From Penium margaritaceum (Eukaryota > Streptophyta > Zygnematophyceae > Desmidiales > Peniaceae), in contig SZWC01015119.1 in NCBI GenBank assembly GCA_023375785.1, positions 1,295-58,628 of the forward strand: a DNA stretch of 57,334 nt, written 5' to 3'. The position numbers were made by a program, and so were the translations under genes. This document shows, piece by piece, positions 35,987-46,544 of the stretch (position 1 is its first letter; the number at the start of each line of letters is the position of its first letter). Below the pieces are notes generated by a model, which saw only the letters and a program-made list of their open reading frames with translations, had not been told where the DNA came from and did not search any database.

Positions 35987-36269
35987 CGCAACGTAGTAGA
36001 CGTAGTACCAGTAGTGGAGTACAGGTTTTTTAGTATGCCGACAAACCTCCCATACATGCCAGTGTAGCGAAAAATGATGTCGGATTTTTCCCGGCTGCAG
36101 TAACCTGCCTGGTGGTGGCGTCAGAAGTTCTCCCACGACCACCGGGGCAGGGGAAATGTTGCCGGATTGTTTCTGGTAGCCCTCATCCCCCACCTTTGAT
36201 GCAGGGTGGTGAATGGCCAACGCAGAGATGTAGGACAACCTAATGGCGATGGCGTACATGGCAATGTCG

Positions 36270-37370
36270 ACTAGAGGAGTGAGTCACTAGCAACAACAAC
36301 AGTGGCAATAACTGCTGTAGCACCAGCGGTAGTAGTGGCAGCGGTAGTGGTGGCAGCGACTGTAGTTGTAGCAGCAACAGAGTAACAGCAGCCAAAGCAA
36401 CAGTGGCACCCGTAGAAAGAGCCGCAATGGCAGCGGTATTAGTAGCAACAACAACTATAGCTACTAGAGCAACAGCGGCAACAGCGGTAGCCCCCGCAAC
36501 AGCGGCAGCAGCAGTGGCAGGAGTAGTGGTAGCAACCATAGCATAGATAGTGGCCACAATAGTAGTAGCCACGGTGACAGCTACACAGCATTAACCATTG
36601 CTACGACTTCTGCAACAACGGCCACACGTCAGCAGCCCTGGCGGGTTGCCGCTGTATAGGGATGATGGCAACCTTGCCACCGTCCATGAGCCCACGGCCA
36701 ACACGGCCTAGTGCTCGATCCAACGGCTAATACAAATACAAAAGAATAAAACATAAAACAAAGAAAAGAAAAAAAATAAAACAAACAAAAGCCGTCGCTT
36801 AGGACCCACAACAGTGGTAGCAACATTAGTAGCAACAGAAATGGCAGCGGCAACAGTGGCAAGAACTACAATGATAGCAACAGCAGCAACAACGAGAGCA
36901 CCAACAGCCATAGCATTGGCGGCAACAGTGGCAACGGTAGTAGTAGTAGTAGCAGCACCAGCAGTAGTAGTGGTAGCAATAGCGGCCGCAACAGAAGCGG
37001 CAGCGGCATAGGTGGCAGTAGCAGTTCTAGCTACAACTGTAGTAGCAATAGTAGTTGTAGTTGTAGTAGTTGTAACAATAGCGGCAAAAGTGATAGCAGT
37101 AGTAGTAGTGGCAAAAACAGTGAGCAACAATGGCAACTACATTAACAACTACTATTGAAGTAGTAGTGGAAGTAGCAGCAGTGACGATAGCATCATCGTC
37201 TACAGCCACAGCAGGAACGAGAGCCGTAACCACATTTGTAAGAGCAACAGCGGTACAAGTAGTATTCACAGCAAGAGCCGCCACAGTAATTATAGTACAG
37301 GTGGTTGCAACAGCAGTTAAAGTAGTAGGAGTAGTAGCAATTGCACCATTGCCCAGCCAGTATGATGCCG
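36270..37370. repeat. Triplet-rich low-complexity leader (AGY/GGC/AAC)
   Basis: Dense AGC, AGT, GGC, AAC and GTA triplets give Ser/Gly/Asn-rich reading on one strand and Ala/Thr/Val/Leu/Tyr-rich readings in other frames. The resulting 60-170-codon open frames reflect composition. A short plain stretch (36590-36800) interrupts it. It lies in the leader of the second copia element. Confidence 0.8.
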
Positions 37371-37589
37371 AAGGCACGTAGGCGTGCTCTATGAATCCCC
37401 ACGCTTCAGATCCCATAGCGAACCTATAGCGCCAGGTTGACCAGCTGTGCCAGATTCATACCATGACCAACAACATCCAAATGGTCCTCTGCAGATAACC
37501 TGGTCCTGCGCTGACTACGATACCACAAACAGTAGTGCAGCAGTAGACGGTCACTAGTGTCCTAAGATCCAGAGCTGGTGTGGTCGACC

Positions 37590-38520
37590 CATCTCGGCGC
37601 AGGAAATTTGAGTCCCCAATACCTATATGCAACAAAGATGACCATTTCCCTTCATGGGAACTGCTCTATCGCATCTGGGCATAAGGGGAGATTCTGTAGC
37701 CATACTACAATCTCCCACATGACAACATCATCCCGGAGCAGGTGCTTGAGGCTGGCCATGCAGTCTGCACACTCATCCTTGCGGCACCGGATGCCGACAA
37801 CATTTTCTTGGAGCTATTCCATGGCGACGTTGCTGATGACACCAGCCCCATCCTCCGACGAGCTTGGGACTCCCTGACACGGCCTTATCGTGCCTCCAGC
37901 CAAGCATTTGTCAGTTACCTCTTGAAGGACTTTAGCTCCCTTCACATGAAGGATTCATAGACCTTCACCGCCTACTGGCACCGTGTATAGGATCTCGTGC
38001 ACCGGCTTTAGAAAGCCATGCCTTCCTCGCTTGCTGCGCTCCTCACCATCAAGAATGGTGCTATCCCTGTGTTCATTAACATCTCCATCTCATACGGCCT
38101 CTCCATCCTCGAGGCACTGGCGGTCCAGCGCACTCTGATGTCATGGGCATACGGTCTCTTCCTCAGCATCAAGGAAGCACACACAAAAACACAGCTTCAG
38201 CACGGAAGCTCCTTCGCAATCGTAGCCGCCACCTTCGGTGGTCCTCCACCCCTTCCTCTGGCATTCCCTTCTTGGGTAGTGCCAAGGGAAAGAAGGATGG
38301 GAAGGGCAAGGACAAAGGAAAACAACCTTCCTCCAGCGGTGCCATCGTGATATGCCACAACTGTGGCCAGACAAGGCACGGGTGGTACACGTATCCCATC
38401 CCCATTGACAAGGCCCACATCGTCGCCGCCATGTGCCTTGAGTGTGAGTACTACATTAGAAACTCCACTGGTGCCACAGGCACTTCGTTCTCCCCCAGCA
38501 GCACTGTGGCCACCACCTAA
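37590..38520 (+). pseudogene. Copia Gag remnant
   Basis: Gag-like helices with LILAAPDADNIFLELFHGDV (about 37765-37825) and LRRAWDSLTRPYRASSQAF follow a decayed start. One frame (37742 onward) is interrupted by three TAG codons within about 60 bases before 38018, each where Gln would fit. A later frame holds the zinc knuckle CHNCGQTRHGWYTY (38353-38394), whose last Cys position is Tyr. Frameshifts separate the segments. Confidence 0.75.
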
Positions 38521-39059
38521 TCTACGACATTCCCTTTCTCCCTATAGCCGGCTCTTTAGTCTCAACCGTAACTTCCACCGCCTCTCTTCCATTGGCAGTA
38601 GCAGTAGTAGTATGCTCCACTGTAGCCACAACCGTATGTACCACCACAACAACAACAACAACAACTGTATGTTCCATCGCAGCCATTATGCTACTCCCAG
38701 CCTCAGTCATTGTGGAGCTCATATCACCCTTCTGGAGCTACGATCCCGAAGTCTGTGGCACCTGTCAAATCTGTCACTTCGATCTGCCTACTGCAGAGCT
38801 TCATCACCACATTGCTCAGCATCGCACCTCCTCCCCAGGGAAGTAAGAGTTGTGTGACTACTAGCCGAGAGGTCTCCCATTGCCAGACTGAGAAAGACCT
38901 CCGAGGTGATCTCAAGGAAGCCGCATGTTGCTCTTTGGAGCCGGCTTTGGATGACGTTGTATGGTTGGATGACTAGCATGATTGTTTTCCATCTATCCCG
39001 TCTGCTCAGCTTGCGACCTACGTCTCCCTTCCAGCGTCCTGTTTTGTCGCTCACTGTAA

Positions 39060-40420
39060 TGTCATGGCCTCGGTCCGCGACCCTCGTGGAGCTTGGATCA
39101 TCGACTCCGCTGCCACGCATAAAATGACGTCTTATTGATAGATGTTCAGTATACTCGGTCCCATTGGCAATGTTCACAATGTTTGGACGGGATCCAGCAG
39201 ATCTTGCCGGTCTCCGGTGTTGGCGGCGTTCACTTCCGTGATCCGTCCGATGACATCTTTGTAACTGATGTGCTATACGTGCCTGTTCTGGAACTCGGCC
39301 TCTTCTCTTCCACGACTCTCGACTTCATGAGCATGGACGTCCAACACTTCTGTGGCATTGACATTGTCTCACTCTGCTCATCCGATCAGGTCATATTCCA
39401 TGCTTTATGTCGTGACAACCTCTGGCACGTCACCCATCTGCCTTTCTTTCATGTTCCTTCCCTCATCTGACACGGCATATGTGTTTTTCACCAATTTTCT
39501 TTTCCCCCAGCATGTCTACCTTCTCCATGATTGCCTTTGGCACATACATTCCAATACAATCAATAGCATGCTCCGCACTTAATCCACGCTCGGACTTGAT
39601 TCCTCGACCTTCTAGTGGCCTTGCCGCACAGAGTGCGTCGAATGCACCCAGAGGAAGATGGACCGATTCTCCTATCCTACGTCCTTGTCTCTGACCACTC
39701 ATCCACTTGAGCTCTTCCTCTCGGACTTCATGGGTTCTTTACCGGTCATGTTTTCTGTTGAAGGCGACCAGTATTTTCTGACCCTCTCAGACGAATACTC
39801 CTGCTATTGGTGGGACATTTTCTCCACCGGAAGAGCCACATGACCTCTGTAATCCGTGCCTAGCACCTCGCATATGGGCGCAAGTGCGGCCGCACCCTTT
39901 GTCGCTTTTGGTCTGACCGCGGTGGCAAGTACATGGGGGACACGACTACCTAACTCACCAGTCATGGATTTATCATGAGACGTCCACCCCTCAGACACCG
40001 CAACAGAACGATATCTCTGAGCTATGAATCCACACAATGGCTGATGCTATCCGTACCATGCGTGTCAGGTCTGGTCGAGACGATGGCTTCTTCTTTGAAG
40101 CCATGTCCTACATGACCTGGGTGTGGAACAACCTTCTCCATGGCCCCTTCTCCACCAAGCCACTCTATACGGGTTGTGGTACGGTCAGCGCGCCGATCAT
40201 TGGCCTGCCCGTGTCTGGGGGTGCATCGCCAGTGTGTGGCCTGTCGAAGACTAGCAGGATGGAAAGCTTGCCCCTCGCGGCACCTTCGTTGGTATCTCGC
40301 ATCAGTCCAAGGCCTGGTGCTTCTTGGACCCGGTCCAGCAATGCCCTGTTTTTTATGAATTCTTCCCTCATAACCTCCCTCGCATCCGGTCTGCCACCTC
40401 TTTGATCCGTTGTTGTCATC
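39060..40420 (+). pseudogene. Copia protease and integrase remnant
   Basis: Protease motif GAWIIDSAATHKMTS (39088-39132), where the usual DSGA is DSAA, followed by TGA. The protease body continues in another frame (39135-39470, with VTDVLYVPVLELGLFS). A pre-integrase remnant (LWHIHSNTINSML, about 39537-39575) and zinc-binding CVECTQRK precede the integrase core LELFLSDFMGSLP and LTLSDEYSCYWWDIF (39700-39825). The integrase C-terminal part (GCIASVWPVED, QDGKLAPRGTFVGIS, SKAWCFLDP) lies at about 40210-40340. Stops and frameshifts occur in each part. Confidence 0.82.
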
Positions 40421-41129
40421 TTGTGGGGGTGATGCTTATCGCCCTACTACTTTGGCCCTAGATACACAGGTCGACCCGCCTTTACCCACAACTTCAGTGA
40501 AAGATGGCCCGGATGCTCCTCCCTCTTCATCTTCCTTGCCGACCAATTCCCTTACCGACGATGTTGCACACCCATTGGAGACAGAGTTCTCCACTCATTC
40601 ACTAGCCTAGACTGACCCCCCGCCTGATCCCAGAGGACGCGAGACATCTACACCTCCTCCGGCCTCCGATGCACCCGCACCCATGGATCTCTCCGTGCCT
40701 AGCGGTACCCTGGCATCGCGCCGGTGCCTACCCCTGCCTTGCCACCTCTTCCTTGCCTGGCTCCATCTGTCATCACCGGTAACCCAATGCACTAGGTTTA
40801 CAGCCGTACTCTTGGTTGCATCCTCTGGCCCCGTAACCCGGCGCCCCCCCCTGGGTCCTCGCACCAGGATCCCCTATCCCGCCTCCAGTACCCTTGTCAA
40901 CACACCTCCTTCCCCTCACACTGTTGTGAGCGGTGAGCTCAATACCAAGGTCCTTGGCCTGACGGCACGTGGCCTCGTTGCTCAAGACGTCCACCCTGGC
41001 TTGGCCCTACGCTATGCTCTCATCTCCCTGGAGCATCGTCGTGTGGTCTCTGTCACAATGACCCGGACCCTTGTAGGACTTTGTGTCGCCCGTGTATTGG
41101 CGGTATAGTCAACCCACAGAGCGTACGCG

Positions 41130-42590
41130 AGACCTGTGCTGCTCCCGACGCAGACCAATGGAAGGAGCTTGTTTCCATCAACGAGCATGTTGTGCACGAG
41201 CTCGTGTAGCTTTCTCCTAGTTGCAAGGCCATCAGGGTGAAATGGGTTTTCCACCAAAAGTGGAGGCCAGGTGACACTCTGGAGAAGTATTAGGCCCAGC
41301 TCATTGCCAAGGCTTCTCCGAGGTTGCTAGAGTTGACTACGACCAAGTGTTTTCTCCGGTTGGCCGTGTCACCACCAATTGGGTACACTTCAACCTGGTT
41401 GCACAGAATTGTTGGGAGCTCCACCAAATGGACGTAAGCAATTCCTTCCTTCACGGTACTCTTGACGGTGAGGAGATCTGCATAGTCCAGCCCCCTTGGT
41501 TTGAGGACGGGACGGGCCAAGTCTGGTGACTGCGGAAGGCCCTTTATGGCCTTAAGTAGTCTCCTTGATGTTGGAACATTGAGAAAAGCCATACCCTTAT
41601 GAAGGACAGATTTATCCACAGTACCGTAGACCCAACACTCTTCATCACTCCTGGGATTCCCTTCGCTACAATCCTTGTCTATGTGGATAACCTACTCATC
41701 GCTTCTCCCGACCTTGTCATTGTGGAGCGGGTGAAGGAGTTGCTGAAGGCGACCTACAAGATGAAGGATCTCGGGGTGGCGCCTGTGTTTCTTGGCATGG
41801 AGATTGAGTGTGATCTCGTGTACGGCATCATGCGGATACACCAGGCAGCATACGTTCAGACGCTAGCCGACCGCTTTGCCGATCTCCTGACGATTGTCCC
41901 CAGCGCCTCCACCCCGATGACCCTAGACGGGAAGGTGACGTTGAAGGCCACTGTTGCCAGCACCTTGGGTGTAGCGATGGAGATCACGGTATTCCTTCGC
42001 ATCATCGGGTAACTCATATTTCTTGCCACCACGACACATATTGACATCGCCTTTGCTGTGAATGTCCTTGTCCAGTTCTCACAGGCTCTATCCCATCTAC
42101 ACCTTGATGCACCCGTCCATGTGCTGCGGCATGTGGCCTTGCATTTCGTCGTCACTTGTCTGTGCTGGCCGTGGGCTACACTGACAGTGACTACGCATGG
42201 AGCCCAAATGGGAAGAGCCGCACTGGTCGAATCTTTCTCATCAGAGGCATAGCGGGAAGCAAGGGTGTGTCACACATAGCACAACAGAGGCAGGTTACAT
42301 GGCTTTGGACGCTGGTGTATATGAGAGTGTATGGTTGTGTTGCTTGTTAGGTGATTTGCGTCAGCCTATGTCATCCATCACCCTGCATTTTGACAACGAG
42401 AGTGTTGGTGCGACTGCCAAAAATGATGATGTCCACCATGCACACACGAAGTACATCAATGTTCAGTATCACTACGTATGTTCTCTGTGACATGAAGGTA
42501 CCGTTCACATTGTATGGGTCGAGACTTTGAAGCAGTTGGTTGACTTCCTCACCATGGCGCTGAAGTGTACATCATCCTAGAAGACTGTGA
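41130..42590 (+). pseudogene. Copia reverse transcriptase and RNase H remnant
   Basis: RT start QWKELVSINEHVV and KAIRVKWVF (about 41157-41250), then ELHQMDVSNSFLHGTLDGEE (41347-41529). The palm frame (41599-42012) carries LVYVDNLLIAS, where the catalytic YVDD is YVDN. Connection and RNase H follow in other frames: LIFLATTTHIDIAFAV, YTDSDYAWSPNGKSRTG (about 42170-42230), STTEAGYMALDAGVYESVW and HTKYINVQYHYV (to about 42480), then a Gln/Leu-rich end near 42570. The Asp to Asn change and multiple stops make this inactive. Confidence 0.85.
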
Positions 42591-42739
42591 GCATGGTCAG
42601 ATTGCTATCCTCAGTACATCTGATGTGACTCTTCCGCTTGCATGGGTTTCCGTCGGTCATCCTCGTTGCACATGTGGGCTTTCTCTTTTCACTCTTCTAT
42701 TGACTGTTGGGCCGGGGCGCATGGGGGAGCATTACTTCT

Positions 42740-43580
42740 GTTGAGATTTAGCCAGTTTTGTTGGCCAGGTTTTGCTAAAATGTATCTCGTGGTGCATTTT
42801 ATCTACTTTTGAGGGACAGAAAATTCACCTCCTTAAATGGAGGGTGGCGAGGTTCAAATCTCTTGCCTCCACAAGATTGAAAGGTTCCTTTGGAGGTATT
42901 TTGGGGGTGTAACCCTTCAACTTCTTGCTGAAGTGTGGTTGGTCATCCTACTACCATAACCTTCTATGATTCCCTGGTGTCCCTTCAGCTTCTTGGTGAC
43001 CTTTCAGCTTCCAGTGACTCTATTGCTGGCCTGGGTGGTTCTGTAACTACCCAGGTGGTTATGCATCTACCTACAACCTCCAAGGCAAATACCTCCAAGG
43101 ATGCCCTCCTTGGACTAATTAAGGGGCTCATTCCACTCAGTCCATTTATGCTTTGACATGCCTTCATTCATCATCAGATTCCTTCTGACGCCTTCAGTAT
43201 CTACCTCTTCAAGCCTGAGCCTTTAACACTACAAGCCATTGCCTTAGGAAGCACCTTCTACAAAGGCCTGCACCTTCTTCAGTGCAAGCTAGAGGCTCTA
43301 CAAGCAGCCTGCTCCAAGTCTGGTTTTCCAGACTTAGTCTCAAGGCATCCAAAGTGGGCCCCCTGTGGGTCCACAAGTCTACACTTGTGGCTACACCCCT
43401 GCAGCTGGTTCATGGAACTCTTCAAGTACCTCTCCATGTGATCTATAAATTCCTACAAAATTTCAGATTCTAACTTCCACGCCTTGGCTTTCCAGATTTC
43501 AGTCCAGGTTCAACCATCCACCTTCCATAAATTTGAACAACTTCTACATGTTCATGCACATTACTGCCTTTGGATCATAG
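42740..43580 (+). repeat. LTR-like sequence related to the 19.3-20.0 kb repeat
   Basis: Starts TGTTGAGATT shortly after a purine run (ATGGGGGAG). It contains GCTGGCCTGGGTGG, CCCTTCAGCTTC repeats and AAGGCATCCA blocks that match, diverged, the minus-strand LTR candidate at 19265-20000. It lies between the copia RNase H end and the 3' LTR. It may be a solo LTR inserted in the element or a captured fragment; boundaries are uncertain. Confidence 0.5.
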
Positions 43581-43585
43581 GGGAG

Positions 43586-44374
43586 TGTTGTTGTTTTGAC
43601 CGTGCACTGCCTCACTGACTCATAAAATGACCTCTCGGCTGGTCTATATAATCGTGCAGACAACTGAGTGGATGGCCACTGATGTAGATGGGGTGGTGTT
43701 TGGTGGAGTTCACGTGTCGCCGTGAAGCCGAGCATTTGGTGCTCCTCCTCATCGCGCTTTTGGCACAACACCCTCACACGGCCAGCTCCATTGGCACCAA
43801 CCCTTGGCTGTCACATCATCAGTAGTCGTAGATGGCTCCCAGGAGAAGTGTAGCCGGCGCCCGGGTTTGGGCAATCCTAACTCCATGTGTATATGTTTCT
43901 TGTTGATTCTGACTACACGACTGTGTTTGCAGTGTGGTTATTTTGGTATGGTATAGTTTTCAGGCAAAACTGACAACGCCCAGTTCTTGGGCCATCGGGT
44001 GTCTAGAAAGGCTCACCTAGGAAATTCTGCCAGACAGGATAATGCTAGGATCTTTCTGGTTGGCTGTTTTTCAAAGTAACAAGCCTCACAGAGGTGGGGT
44101 GATGCTAGGAGTGAGAGGGGTCTCAGTCAGTTGCTGATTTTTCATTCCTAATCAGCCATTGCTTCTTTCAGCTACAATTCAGGCGCTAACTCTTGCGCGT
44201 GGAATTCCGAGGAACAAACTAGAGCTCTAGGACTTAGACTCCAGTGCAGTAGAATAAAGGGACAACAGAATCATTGTCGCTCAACTACAACGACAGCGAC
44301 CAACAACGAGCGTGGGTTCTTGCACGCTGTATCAACAATGCTGCTGCCTCAACCTCCACACTAGAGAGCTCTCG
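43586..44374 (+). repeat. 3' LTR
   Basis: A 789-bp repeat, partner of 35205-35971, preceded by GGGGAG. It starts TGTTGTTG. The following TTTGA (44375-44379) is the candidate target duplication. Confidence 0.85.
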
Positions 44375-44379
44375 TTTGA

Positions 44380-45196
44380 GGCCGATATTGCAATGGAATC
44401 ATAGTACATCAAGGGTCATGTCACTTCAAACGATGATGCTCTAGTGTGTATACACTACCATGGTAAAAAACTGCTGTAATAATTAAAGCTTGTACGATAT
44501 GTCGGACTTCTCTTCCATATTCATGAAGCGTGTGAGGGACGTCCGTGCAAAGTCACTCTCGCTTGCCGCTGAAGTTAATAAATCTCCCGGCATTAGATTG
44601 ATCTGATGAAGAGATAAACATCTGTGACTAGTGACATAATAATTGTTGCAAGAGATTTTGGTTGGGTTCTGCCAGTTTCTTGTTGTCATCGGACATCGTT
44701 TAGATGGAAACACCGAATCAGTGCCGTTCCACGTAAAATCGAGGCCGGGAGGTTAAATTTTTTTGGACTTTTTTTGACCCTAGAAATGGTGAAGTGTACC
44801 TCCAAAATTGCTAGTCATATCCAGCCAGTCATTCCCTGAATTCGTGAGCTTGAATGCCTTTGAATGTGGCAAGCGGGTTTGTGGCTAGCTTGAGAGTTGG
44901 TTGTTGCCTTTAGCGGATATTTCTTCCAGCACGGATGTGTTTTGAAGTCCTTCCATACATGCAGTGGGTTCTTAGAGCACAAGGTTATTGAGACTTTTAA
45001 CTCATGGTAAATTACAGTGTATGTCGTCAATAATGTGGGACTGTTGGTCGGTACATCCTCTCATCAAGGTAGGCATCACACAGACGGACAATGGCGGAAG
45101 TGAGGGGTTTGTCGAGCAAGATGGCTTCATCACCAAAGTGGCTGATGGAGTCGTCGATGCCGTGGTATTTGTTACAAAGCGTGCCGATTATGAAAA
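44380..45196. other. Spacer between elements, nothing recognised
   Basis: No open frame above 76 codons and no family resemblance. It borders LTR elements on both sides. Confidence 0.45.
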
Positions 45197-46003
45197 TGGG
45201 ATTGCTAGGAAGCTTCCTTGCACGTTTGTCATTGGCTAGGCATCAACGCTCAGTCAGCTCGCGGCGTCAACACACGCCGGACGCAAAACAGCAAGGGTTT
45301 GGCTAGGCGACATACATAGGATGCCAAATGTGCTTCCATAAATAAAACACACGCAGAGAGTAACAACAATAAGCCATGGCCACCTAAACAGTTTTCAAGC
45401 CTGGTGCGCAGCCAGCGCAACCCGGGGCGCGCTTGATCATGCACTAGGCGCACCTCGCAAAAAACTACATAGATTATCAAGATGGCCCAACCGAGGCTAA
45501 AACACTCGCCCGGTCATAACTTTCTTCACAGGCGTCAGAATGACACGTCGTTTGAACCAGAATGACCAGTATGATGAGCCGACACATCCATAATGTGCAA
45601 GGTAGGTCTCCTTGTGGCCTCGGAACATGTCTCCAGGTGCCCGGGTCTCAACCGACGAGCAAGGTACATAACTAAGCGCCGGACAACACGTCATGAGCTT
45701 CCGACATGCATACACTGGTTCAAGGCTCTAGGTCTCCACGTCACACCGGTACGACCCACCAGGTGCGTGGATCTTGACCAAAGCCACCTCTGGTCTCCTG
45801 GTGACCCTGGAAAATGTCTCTGGGTGCACGATACTTGACCGCCGAAAAAGCTCTAGTAGCTATACACAAACTTAGATGCCGGAATGCAACAAATGCATCA
45901 CACCAGCAATATCATATATGATGATGGAGTCTCGGGATCTCGAGAAGTCCTATGATACCACAACCACTGTGTGGAGCGACGTCCGCTCAAAACCCACACA
46001 ACA
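45197..46003 (-). repeat. 3' LTR of minus-strand element
   Basis: Direct repeat of 50674-51482 over the full length, with shared blocks such as AACATGTCTCCAGGTGCCC and GGTTTGGCTAGGC. It abuts the PPT at 46004. Confidence 0.88.
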
Positions 46004-46052
46004 ACACTCCCCCTGGGTCGTAGAGCCTGACAATGCGACACCTATAGCATGG

Positions 46053-46078
46053 TACACATACACACACACACACACACC
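46053..46078. repeat. (CA)n microsatellite
   Basis: Short run of CA dinucleotides just inside the 3' LTR. Confidence 0.85.
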
Positions 46079-46544
46079 TCTACATACCAATTACATGTTG
46101 GTCTCAAGCTGTTAGGTCTCCTCGTCACACGGGCAAAACCCACCAAGTATGCGGGTCTTGACAATCACCACCACGATCCATGTCAACTATAGAGTAGTAG
46201 TGCGTCCATGCTTTCTGCATAAGGAGGCGTCCGGCGTAAGTAAACACTCTAACACTCCCCCTGTGTGGCAGAGCCCGAAAATACGAGCAAAGCTAATAGA
46301 TGTGCACAACATCCCCCTTGAGGAGGGAACACGACTCCCCCATGGCCACATATACTTGCATAGCAATAGCAAGGGTGAGAATGATGCTGGTGGGACGTGC
46401 GCACATGTAGCCTCACCCCTCAGTGTCATCGATACTATTGTCCTCGACACTATCGTAGTCATCACTGTTGTCGTCACCTACTATTGTGATTGGTGCACCG
46501 TTTAGAGCCTCCAACTGCATGACCTGCTACATGCCTGCCACCTA

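Larger units (their letters stand above)
35205..44374 (+). mobile_element. Second copia-type LTR retrotransposon, decayed
   Basis: LTRs at 35205-35971 and 43586-44374, PBS at 35976-35986, purine run GGGGAG before the 3' LTR, and candidate target duplication TTCGA/TTTGA (35200-35204, 44375-44379; one mismatch). The copia coding remnant runs from about 37590 to 42590. Two oddities stand out. A 1.1-kb triplet-rich leader (36270-37370) lies between PBS and gag. About 0.8 kb between the RNase H end and the 3' LTR includes sequence related to the putative LTR at 19.3-20.0 kb. Length (9.2 kb) is therefore inflated relative to a typical 5-6 kb copia element. Confidence 0.85.

Noticed and set aside
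36240-37416. Ala/Val/Thr-rich open frames of 65-142 codons on both strands
   Set aside because: Products of the triplet-rich low-complexity tract; no domain and open in several frames at once.
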